Below are positions 36,206 through 44,700 of a DNA stretch of 64,000 nt, one piece after another. The stretch spans positions 150,451-214,450 of the forward strand of contig CABVAF010000002.1 of NCBI GenBank assembly GCA_902496295.1, given 5' to 3'. Origin of the DNA: an uncultured Clostridium sp. Its GTDB lineage: Bacteria > Bacillota > Clostridia > TANB77 > CAG-508. The position numbers were made by a program, and so were the translations under genes. The stretch's first letter is position 1; the number at the start of each line of letters is the position of its first letter. Under the pieces are notes generated by a model. It was not told the origin of the DNA, searched no databases, and worked only from the letters and a program-made list of their open reading frames with translations.

Positions 36206-38572
36206 TTAAAGTACGATTAACACCGGACGGAACGAAGCTGCTCCATACTCACTACCAGTATAACTATTTAAAGAAAATATCCCTGCTCCCAAACCATAAT
36301 TGTAATCACCTCCACGTACAACGAAAGGAATAGTTGTAATAGGAAATCCAACATAATCGTTATTCCATGCTCCTCTAGGATCATTAGCGCTACTAGTTGT
36401 TTCCCAAGATGAATCTCCATATCTACTTTTATTTGCCTCATAGTTTAGCTGATAATTATCGTTACTTCCAGTATTATAAACATTCTTTGTTTTAGATTCT
36501 CCATTAACTAATCTACTTCCATTATTTATCAAACTACTATCTCCATTATTTACATATGCTGCTACATATTCCGATGCGCCTCCGCTCATATCGTATACTC
36601 CATATACATTTTCTGTTGTGCTTGCTTTTACTCCTTGCGTACTTGTATAATCATTATCTGTTCCTGCATTACTGCTTGCACTTGCACTATTTCCAGCAGA
36701 GCCTGTTATATAACTAATACTATTATTTATCCACACTTCTTCTGTCTCTTTTCCATATTTACTCTTACTTAAATATGCTACTGCTCCCCATTCGTCATTC
36801 TTCATTAAATGGCTATTTAGTACACTATTATAATTTAAACATACATCATATATATTACTTATATTTATATATCTCCAGCTACTTACTCCTGGTTTTACCT
36901 GTAGTTTTTTATCTGTTCCATTATACTGACTATTGCCCACATCTGTTGTTGCTCCTTCTGGGCTTGCCTCAAATTTTGCTACCCATATTCCACTTACTTC
37001 TTGCCCATAATTAAATGCTGGATGTATATTCCAATTTCCTTGTCCACTTGCATTATCCCATGTACTTGTTCCATCATATGCTATATTTGTATTATCCTTT
37101 AAGAATTTTATTTCTATTGTCCCTGCTGTATTAGTATGATATCCACTTGTTATACTATATGCGTACCTTGGTATCCATACCCACATACTTCCATCCTCTG
37201 TCATTGCATTTGCCCATTTCTTATTTGTTGGTTGGTTAGTTCCTTTATATACTATTGGGGTCATTCCTTCTCCTAGTTTTGGTGCATTTACTTCTGTTCC
37301 ATAATTATACCAATTAGGATTATCTTCTGTTGTTTTTTCCCAATATTGTGGTGTTGTTGTTATTTCTATTTTTTCACTTATTGTTTCTTTCTTATTTCCG
37401 CTATTATCTACAGTTAACACATGTAAATAGTGTGTTCCGCTATTTGTAATTGGCAATGCTATAGTTTGTGTTTGCGATGTAAATGTTCCTCCTGTATATT
37501 TACTTGCATCTTCTCCTATTGCTCCTGCTTCTGTATTAAATATCCATTTTGTTTGTCCTATGTTTATTCCACTTTCTAAATCCACATGTGTTACTGTTGC
37601 TGTTAGTTCTTTCCCTATTTCTACTGTCGTTGCACTTAATGTTATTGTTGCAGTTGGTTTGACATTGTCTCTTACCTCTATGTTTGCATAGCTTCCACTA
37701 CTTACTCCATCATATAATCTTGCATATATTATATCTCCATTTGCTAACCCTGTTATTGTCTTTTCTTTTACTCCTGCTGCTTCTCTTGTCCAGCTCCCCT
37801 CTGTTATGTTGTTTTTTTGCCATTCTAGTTGGTATCCATCTTCTTCTGTAAATAATTTTACTGTTGCTTGTCCGTTACTCCATGTTACTTCTCCTTTTAT
37901 TGCTCTTGGTATTTCTCCTAGCTGTATCATTTTTTCTACAATTTTCGACTCTCCATCTTTTATTGCTTCTACTTTTATTGTATATACTACTCCTTGAGTT
38001 AATCCACTAAATGTATATGTTGTAGCATCACTTGCTTGTGCTGCTCCATAGTCTTCTCCTTGTTTTTTTATTGAGTATTTTATATTACTTGCTCCTTCTG
38101 CTCTTACTAATTCTATTTCTATACTATTTGTTGTTTTATTTACTACTCTTATTCCTATGTTTAAGTTTTCTCCTTTTCCTAAACATTCACCTATTATTAT
38201 ATTATCTGCTATTTCTTCGTTTGGCTCTATTGTTAATTCAAACACATATCCTGAAGTTGTTGTTACCTCATATGTTCCATCTCCATTGTCTATTATATCT
38301 ATTTCCTTATCTGCTATTAATCCTTCACTTTCTATTCTGCTCCAATAATCTTCTACTTTGTATGAGCCATTTCCATTTGCATATACTGGCACTTTTGCCA
38401 TTTCTAGCTTATCTCTCATTTCCCCTATCGCTGTTTGTTCTTTGCTATCTTGTGCTTTTTTTACAACTCCATTTTGTCCAAACACTAAACTTATAGTTAT
38501 ACCAGTTAGAATTAATAAAACTACAATCGTCACAACCAAAGCAATTAGAGTTATACCCTTGTTTTTCATCAT
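36206..38572 (-). CDS. Pilin-like surface protein with C-terminal FGE/C-type-lectin-like domain
   Basis: A 788-residue exported protein. It begins with a class III (type IV) prepilin-like signal, MMKNKG then ITLIALVVTIVVLLIL (cleavage after Gly6; the usual Glu at +5 is Ala). Fibronectin-type-III-like and Ig-like modules follow (about 140-430), then a C-terminal formylglycine-generating-enzyme-like domain (about 435-788): MWVWIPRYAYSI, GIWVAKFEAS, LMKNDEWGAVAYLSKSKYG, VYDMSGGASEYVA, FVVRGGDYNYG and a final SFRPVL. That fold is the C-type-lectin scaffold used by retroelement-diversified proteins, in which the last 100 bp or so vary. The last 16 coding bases before the final four codons are GC-rich (36221-36236) with CGT and CCG codons rare in this window. 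AAAGGAGG precedes the ATG. Controlled by a consensus promoter overlapped by palindromes. Binding role inferred. Confidence 0.78.
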   Translation of the reverse strand: MMKNKGITLIALVVTIVVLLILTGITISLVFGQNGVVKKAQDSKEQTAIGEMRDKLEMAKVPVYANGNGSYKVEDYWSRIESEGLIADKEIDIIDNGDGTYEVTTTSGYVFELTIEPNEEIADNIIIGECLGKGENLNIGIRVVNKTTNSIEIELVRAEGASNIKYSIKKQGEDYGAAQASDATTYTFSGLTQGVVYTIKVEAIKDGESKIVEKMIQLGEIPRAIKGEVTWSNGQATVKLFTEEDGYQLEWQKNNITEGSWTREAAGVKEKTITGLANGDIIYARLYDGVSSGSYANIEVRDNVKPTATITLSATTVEIGKELTATVTHVDLESGINIGQTKWIFNTEAGAIGEDASKYTGGTFTSQTQTIALPITNSGTHYLHVLTVDNSGNKKETISEKIEITTTPQYWEKTTEDNPNWYNYGTEVNAPKLGEGMTPIVYKGTNQPTNKKWANAMTEDGSMWVWIPRYAYSITSGYHTNTAGTIEIKFLKDNTNIAYDGTSTWDNASGQGNWNIHPAFNYGQEVSGIWVAKFEASPEGATTDVGNSQYNGTDKKLQVKPGVSSWRYINISNIYDVCLNYNSVLNSHLMKNDEWGAVAYLSKSKYGKETEEVWINNSISYITGSAGNSASASSNAGTDNDYTSTQGVKASTTENVYGVYDMSGGASEYVAAYVNNGDSSLINNGSRLVNGESKTKNVYNTGSNDNYQLNYEANKSRYGDSSWETTSSANDPRGAWNNDYVGFPITTIPFVVRGGDYNYGLGAGIFSLNSYTGSEYGAASFRPVLIVL

Positions 38573-38632
38573 TTGTTTCCTCCTTTAAATTTATACTATT
38601 AATCATTATCAAATGGAACAATTTGTACCTTC

Positions 38633-38661
38633 ATTATATAAATAGTGACATTTAATGTCAA
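38633..38661 (-). promoter_or_regulatory. Perfect-consensus sigma-A promoter of the pilin-lectin gene
   Basis: On the minus strand TTGACA (38661-38656), 17-base spacer, TATAAT (38638-38633), about 60 bp upstream of the ATG. An unregulated promoter of this quality would be very strong, which implies a repressor. Confidence 0.75.
38646..38660. promoter_or_regulatory. Operator 1, TGACA-N5-TGTCA palindrome
   Basis: The 15-bp near-perfect palindrome TGACATTTAATGTCA overlaps the -35 box and spacer of the pilin-lectin promoter. A protein bound here would block RNA polymerase. The same half-sites and spacing recur 26 bp away. Confidence 0.65.
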
Positions 38662-38671
38662 TATAATTTTA

Positions 38672-38686
38672 TGACAAATTATGTCA
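38672..38686. promoter_or_regulatory. Operator 2, TGACA-N5-TGTCA palindrome
   Basis: TGACAAATTATGTCA has the same half-sites and 5-base spacing as operator 1, centre-to-centre 26 bp. Its arms extend to 8 bp (38669-38689). It lies just downstream of a TATAAT (38662-38667) that could serve the small regulator gene, so autoregulation is likely. Confidence 0.65.
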
Positions 38687-38708
38687 TAATTATTATGGTG
38701 ATGTTATA

Positions 38709-38918
38709 TTGATTAAGGAAAAACGCAAAATTATGGGCTATACCCAAGAAAAAATGGCAAGTTTATTAAATATAAGTTTAAGGCAATATATTAGAATAGA
38801 CCAAGAAAACTGCCTTCCTAGAACAGATATTTTAAATAAACTTATTGATGTATTGCAACTATCCGACCAAGAACTAGGAGAATATATTAAAGTAATAATA
38901 AAGAAAAAGGTATCATAA
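38709..38918 (+). CDS. Small XRE-family (Cro/CI) transcriptional regulator
   Basis: A 69-residue single helix-turn-helix protein. The fold is the classic XRE pattern: IKEKRKIMGYTQEKMASLLNIS (helices 1-2) then LRQYIRIDQENCLPRTDIL (recognition helix) and a short basic tail KKK. It starts at TTG 38709, needed to include helix 1; GGTGATG lies upstream. No effector or protease domain. It is divergent from the pilin-lectin gene, with two identical-type palindromes between, so it most likely represses both genes as a dimer. That link is inference from layout. Confidence 0.78.
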   Translation: MIKEKRKIMGYTQEKMASLLNISLRQYIRIDQENCLPRTDILNKLIDVLQLSDQELGEYIKVIIKKKVS

Positions 38919-38976
38919 AAAAGTAAGAAATACTTAAAACACATTGTTCCATTTGTTTAAATATTTCTTACTTTTT
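38917..38976. terminator. Bidirectional terminator between regulator and spoIIE
   Basis: Arms AAAAAGTAAGAAATA (38918-38932) and TATTTCTTACTTTTT (38962-38976), 15 bp perfect, with a 29-base loop that contains the right 13-bp inverted repeat. Confidence 0.65.
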
Positions 38977-39005
38977 ATTTTATTACTTTATCTATTATTA
39001 AATTT

Positions 39006-41498
39006 TTACTTTAAAATTTTCTTGCTAACTCTTGCAACAATAACTGTCATATCATCTTTTTGTGTTCCGTAGTCATTATCTATAGATTCCTTTAACAATA
39101 TATCTGCTATCTTTTGTGCATCGTCTGTTTGCATATCTTCTAATAAATACTTTACCCATACTTCCTTATTTATGTACTCATCATTTGACTCTATAACTCC
39201 ATCACTACACATTACTATAATATCTCCGTCTTGTAAATCACAGTCATATACTTCTAAATCTACATTTTCTACTGCTCCTGCTGGTAGTGTATTTGCCTTT
39301 AAAAGCTGCACCTCTTTACCTCTTTTTAAATATGTAGGACATGCACCATTTTTTACAAACTCCATAACTCCGCTATATAAATCTAATATTTCTACATCTA
39401 AAGTTGCATACATGTCGTCCTTTTGAGTAGTTTCTAGTATTGAATTAATAAGTTTTAATGATACTGTTTTATCAAAACCTGCTGTTAATAGTCTTTCTAA
39501 TGTTTTTATTGCTACTTTACTACTTTTCATAGCTTCTGGTCCTGAACCCATTCCATCACTTATTGCAAGCAGATATTTTCCATCTTCTAGTTTAGCTTCT
39601 AAGTTTGTATCTCCAGATACTGGAGAACCTGCTTTAGTTGTTTTAGCTACTCCAATTTGTACATTTAGCTTGTCCTGTGACATATATGTAAATTTACATT
39701 GCTCTTTGTTTTCACGTAATCCACATGTTTGATGTTGTATTATGAATTTATCTTTTAAAATTCTTTCTAATATAGTCTTAATTCTCTTTATATTGCATTT
39801 TTTGCCTTCTAAATCGTCACATAGGTTATGATATATATCTATAATATATCGACCATTTTTAAGGCGTTTAATGTTTAAATTTTGTATATCAAAGTTTTTC
39901 TCTTGGAAGGCTCTCATTAGTTCTTCTTTTTTATCTGCAAATTCTTCTTTTTTGTCTTCTTTTATCTCTTCTGCTAAATCTGCTATTGCTTGAGATACTC
40001 CCTCTAGCTGGCTTGAAATGTTTTGTTTGTTTTGCTCAATTTTCTTTTTCCATACAAAATTTACTCTGCTTAATCTATAAGAAGAATTTATTGCATTTAT
40101 CATTTTTGAAACATCTGCTTCTACCGCTTTATTTTTCTCGTGGAAACCTACTATGTAGTTATTGTGTGACTCAAAAATGCTTACAAGTTTCTTTTCGTCT
40201 ATAACATCATTTTTTAACAACTCTTCAAATATTTCATGTAATATATTGTTGTTATTGTTATATACATCGTCAAAAAGAATATTTTCTTCTAAGTTTACTA
40301 AATTATTTTTTAACTCTTCTATAAAAATGTTTTCATTTGAAAGTTCTTGTTTCTTTAATTTTTTATCTTCTTTTTCCGAAGTTTTATAGCCTCTGGCTAA
40401 ATCCGCAATAGTTTCTGACATACTATTTAATTTTAATATAGTTTCATGAGACTCTCCTAAACTTCTACCTGTAGTTTCTGGCAACAGTTTAGTTTTTCCA
40501 TATAAGTCTTCTATATTTATCTTCAATTTCTTTGGAATTGCTAAAAGCCCTAAGCATGCAATTAGAATTTCTTGTATTGTTATTATAGGAACTGTATTTC
40601 CATTTGCAACATAAGTAAGAAGTACATTTCCTGCTATAAAACCAACAACTACGCCAATTCTTCCAAACTTATTTAATATTCCTGCTACTAAGCCAGATAT
40701 TGCATATGCTGCAATCATCATTGGTTCTGATCCACTAATAATTCCAAGCACAACACCTATAGTAATACCTCCAGTTGCACCAACTAACATTCCATTTTTC
40801 CAACCAAGTACTAGTACAATTAGAATACTTAAAATATTTTTTATGCTAAAACCAAATACTGTTAAGTCTCCAAAAGCACATGCTGCAATTGCTAATAATA
40901 AACTTGTTCCAATAACTTCTTCTATTGTAAAAGCTTTTTTATTTTTAAATTCTTTTATCATAATTATTGAATTTGCGAATATCTTATAAAAGATAAATGT
41001 AACAACTGCTATCATTATTGAAATTAATAGGTCATATAAAAGAAAAGTTCTAAAGAACATTGGAACTATTTGAACCATCAAAACACTTGCGAATAAGTGT
41101 ACCCCTAGTCTTTTTTCTTCATTTGTATCTTCTATTACATTATGTCTAATAAATAAACTACTTGCGAAAAATACTAGTGAAGTTAATACATATGTAAGGA
41201 GCACATTTGGACCAAAACTTATAAAGGTTCCTATTAATGTTAGAATATAAACTATTCCGATAGGATTTCCATTACTAAGCATTGCAGCCATAAATGCTAT
41301 TGCAAACGGACTAAGCCCTAGCATAATATTCTGTGAGGAAAATCCCACCATTGATATCATAAAAGCTATAATGTAAATCGCTATATTATTTATAGATAAA
41401 AGGCTTTTTAGTGTCATTTTTATTCTAGCTTGTCTATCATAAAATGCCTCATTAAAATCTTGCTTGTTGCCCATGTCTTTTTCTACATTCTGAAACAT
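39006..41498 (-). CDS. spoIIE: Stage II sporulation protein E (PP2C phosphatase)
   Basis: An 830-residue membrane phosphatase that dephosphorylates SpoIIAA and so activates sigma-F in the forespore. About ten membrane segments (about 35-330) are followed by a central regulatory/FtsZ-interacting region (about 340-580, coiled-coil rich) and a C-terminal PP2C domain with AISDGMGSGPEA (metal Asp), MCSDGVIESN and DDMTVIVARV. Length matches known SpoIIE. I chose ATG 41498 because AGGGGTG lies 6 bases upstream; a GTG at 41507 overlaps it. Upstream, TGTCGAT at 41570-41576 is one base off the Spo0A box. Single gene, ending at a terminator. It is the clearest evidence that the organism forms spores. 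Confidence 0.95.
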   Translation of the reverse strand: MFQNVEKDMGNKQDFNEAFYDRQARIKMTLKSLLSINNIAIYIIAFMISMVGFSSQNIMLGLSPFAIAFMAAMLSNGNPIGIVYILTLIGTFISFGPNVLLTYVLTSLVFFASSLFIRHNVIEDTNEEKRLGVHLFASVLMVQIVPMFFRTFLLYDLLISIMIAVVTFIFYKIFANSIIMIKEFKNKKAFTIEEVIGTSLLLAIAACAFGDLTVFGFSIKNILSILIVLVLGWKNGMLVGATGGITIGVVLGIISGSEPMMIAAYAISGLVAGILNKFGRIGVVVGFIAGNVLLTYVANGNTVPIITIQEILIACLGLLAIPKKLKINIEDLYGKTKLLPETTGRSLGESHETILKLNSMSETIADLARGYKTSEKEDKKLKKQELSNENIFIEELKNNLVNLEENILFDDVYNNNNNILHEIFEELLKNDVIDEKKLVSIFESHNNYIVGFHEKNKAVEADVSKMINAINSSYRLSRVNFVWKKKIEQNKQNISSQLEGVSQAIADLAEEIKEDKKEEFADKKEELMRAFQEKNFDIQNLNIKRLKNGRYIIDIYHNLCDDLEGKKCNIKRIKTILERILKDKFIIQHQTCGLRENKEQCKFTYMSQDKLNVQIGVAKTTKAGSPVSGDTNLEAKLEDGKYLLAISDGMGSGPEAMKSSKVAIKTLERLLTAGFDKTVSLKLINSILETTQKDDMYATLDVEILDLYSGVMEFVKNGACPTYLKRGKEVQLLKANTLPAGAVENVDLEVYDCDLQDGDIIVMCSDGVIESNDEYINKEVWVKYLLEDMQTDDAQKIADILLKESIDNDYGTQKDDMTVIVARVSKKILK

Positions 41499-41711
41499 AC
41501 CAATCACCCCTACTTTTTCAAATATTTGTTCATCGCTTGTATATTTTAATATATCTTTAGTGTAATTTCTGTCGATTTTGCCACATAATTTAAAAAAGTT
41601 TTTTACATTTTGTGTACAATTTCTTTGTTATTGTTCAGAACCCAACATTTTATTTTCCTAATTTTATAACAAATTGACTAAAATTACAATATGACAACGA
41701 AAAAAGTGCAC

Positions 41712-41745
41712 AAAAATAGTTCATACTTTCGTATGAACTATTTTT
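41712..41745 (-). terminator. Terminator of the large surface-protein operon
   Basis: Perfect 15-bp arms AAAAATAGTTCATAC and GTATGAACTATTTTT with a 4-base loop; the minus strand continues GTGCACTTTTTT. It lies about 37 bp after the stop. Confidence 0.85.
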
Positions 41746-41782
41746 ATTTTATCAATCTAAAGTTATTTACTAGTTTTAGTTA

Positions 41783-44700
41783 TTATTTCTTGCCTATAAC
41801 TTTCTTTTTGATTAATACAATTCCGACTACTAAGATTGCTGCTACTGCAAAAGCTATAATTACATAAACATATGTTGCGCTACCAAATGGTGGTAATATC
41901 ATTACTCTTTCTGCTTTAGCTGCATCTACTTCTGATGGAATTTGTGTTGGGTCTTGGTTACCAGCTACTGAGTATGCCATTCTTCTACCAACACTGTTTG
42001 TTGTCTTAACAATTTCTGCTATATTATCATATGTTAAATCATCTGTTTCATTCTGTGCTGTTATTAATTGTGATAATACTAACTTAGTACTAATAGATGT
42101 ATCTGCTGGTTGTGAATTTTCTGTTTCTGGAATTAAAGCTTTCTTCAATGATTCTGTTTGAACTATGCTGTTGTATTGATTTATCTCTCTTCCTCCTACA
42201 TTTGTCTTAATTACTCCTGCTACCGTGCTATTTACTAACTTGCTGCCTTCTCCATTTTGTCCATTTATTACATCGTCTGTAGAAATAATTGACCAAACAT
42301 CTGCACTTCCATCTTCTGTCTTATTGTCATCTGCTCTAAATTGTAAGTTATTATTTACGTAGTCTAATACTTGGTCTGCACTAGTTGTTACAATGTTACC
42401 TGATCTATTTCCTCTATAGTAGAAGTCTTTTCCATCGAAATCTAGCTCGCCTACGTTTGTTACTGTAAGAGTATATTCTATTCTTATAGTAGCACCATGC
42501 ATTAACTCTTCGTCCATATTAATTTGGATTAGTCCGTTGTATCCTCCACCTGAAGCATGAGATGTAAATTTGTCTGTAATAAGTTCTTTTCTGTATTCAT
42601 AGTATTCTGTTCCATGTCCGCCTACATCATCTTTATATCTCTCTCCATCTTCTTTATCTTTATAATCAGTCTCATAAATTGTGTCATTTTGTTCTGTACG
42701 TTTACTAATTATATTGTAAGCTTTTCCACTTATCCAAGATAAGTATGGTCCATCTGTTGTACTATCTACTATAATTTGTCCATTTGCAAGTGTTACTCTA
42801 ACATTTGTAACCTTCTTATTTAACTCAAGTTGTGCTTTAGGTCTTTCAACTAAACCAAAGTCTACATTGTTTAAAGAATACTCTGTGTTTATGTCATTTC
42901 CATTTAAGTATAAATTGTCACTATTACTGTTGTAATTGTCATTTCTGCTATCTGATTCACCGTTTGTATTTGCACTTGAGTTAGAATTCTGTCTGTTATA
43001 TTCAACTTCTGCTACAATTACACCAGTTTCAGCTTTCATTTCTGTATTTGGATTTGGTGTATCATGCTCTGATAATGTTTGTGCTAATTCGTTTGTTACA
43101 CCGTTTCCATTATTATTACTGTAATTATTTATTTGTTCTCTTCTTGACCAAATATCTTTTGCATCTGAATAGTTGTTACTGTCTTGGTCTGCCTTAGCTA
43201 TATTGTATCCATATAGTCCAGTTTCATTTTGATTTTCTACATCTGTATAGCCATCATAATTTCCGTCTTTATTTGTGTCTACATATGCATCTGTTTTTCC
43301 ACTTTGGTCAATTCCTACTTGGTATGTTGTAGACTTAAAGTCTTGACCATTATATGTTGCGTTTTTATCGTTACCATAATTAAACCTTACTATATAGTCA
43401 CCTGGTATAAATCCTGTAAATTCATAGTTTCCTTTTCCTGCTGTACGTTCATCTGCTGATCTCCAGCCACCATTTTCATAAATTTGAACTGGCCCATCTT
43501 TTAGTTTGTAACTTCCATCTGTGTCTTTTACTGGATTTCCATGTTCGTCCAATTCTATTTCATAAAGTTCTACTAAAATATCATTTACAGTATTTTCATT
43601 GTCTTGCCTTATACCGTCTCCTATAGTCGCTCCGTCTACTGTTGTGTTTCTTTCATCTTCCCAAACTACACCGTTCAGCTTTCTTACAGCTTCATCATCT
43701 ACATATATATGTAAAGCTTTTGCTCTGTCTGTATCATCTTCGAAGTTGCTCTCATATCTTTCTTCCTCTAAGTCATCTGCTTCTAAGTTACCTGGTTTAG
43801 AATCTATGTCGACTAATCCTGCTTCATCGCTTGAGTCAACTGTTCCGTAATTTGGTAATACTGTGTTGTCTTTATAATATGTCTTGTAACCATTAATTTC
43901 TGCAAAGTTCATCTTGTCTTCATCATCTTCGTTTTCGCTTTCATTAATTATTACTTTTCCGCTTCCGTCTGTCTTTATTTTGAATGTTAAGTAAATATAT
44001 GCTGTCTCGCCAGCTGCTAACTTCTTATCTTCTAATCCTTTTACATATACTGCATCATAGTTAGCTCTTAAGCCAGTATTTCCATCTGTTATAGTTCTGT
44101 CTGTTATATCACTTTCTGTATCTCTGTCATATCTTGTATGATTATCTGAATCTATAGGCTTATAATTGTCAATTGAGTTACTTGCATCACTTCCTGTTTC
44201 ATAACCATCCATCATATTGTAGTATTCTTCTGAACTTACATAATTATCATCTGTATCTGGATTTCCATCATCTTCGTAAGTTACCCAAGATAACTCTTCT
44301 TTATATTCAAAGTCTTCATCATAGTAGTCTACTACTTCCATTATTTGACCTAGAATTGTTTGTGATTGGTTTCTAACAGAAATTTTATATGTTATATATA
44401 CATCTAATGGAGCACCTGTTCTATTAGGTTGTGTTACATATTCATAATCTGATCTGTAAATTGCTCTATTGTGTACAGGTTCATAATAGTTAGCATAGTC
44501 TGCCATTCTTAAGTGAATGTCCCAACGTTCTCTTGCAGTATCATTGAATAATTTATTTAATGCTTCTTTAAATCCTGCTTCATCGAATACTCCACCATTT
44601 GTATATTGTTCTTTTAAACTTGATACCTCAGCTGGTGTAATTACACCATGTCCATAGCTATCATAATCATAAACTTCTGTTTTTCCATTAATCTTAACTG

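Larger units (their letters stand above)
38610..38955. repeat. 13-bp inverted repeats flanking the promoter/regulator segment
   Basis: CAAATGGAACAAT at 38610-38622 and its exact complement ATTGTTCCATTTG at 38943-38955 bracket the pilin promoter, both operators and the small regulator gene. A segment bounded this way could in principle invert, but 13 bp in AT-rich DNA may be chance. Confidence 0.3.

Noticed and set aside
36206..38572. Considered as a true type IV pilin of a pilus operon
   Set aside because: The prepilin-like start is clear, but the protein is far larger than a pilin, lacks Glu at +5, and no pilus assembly gene is near.
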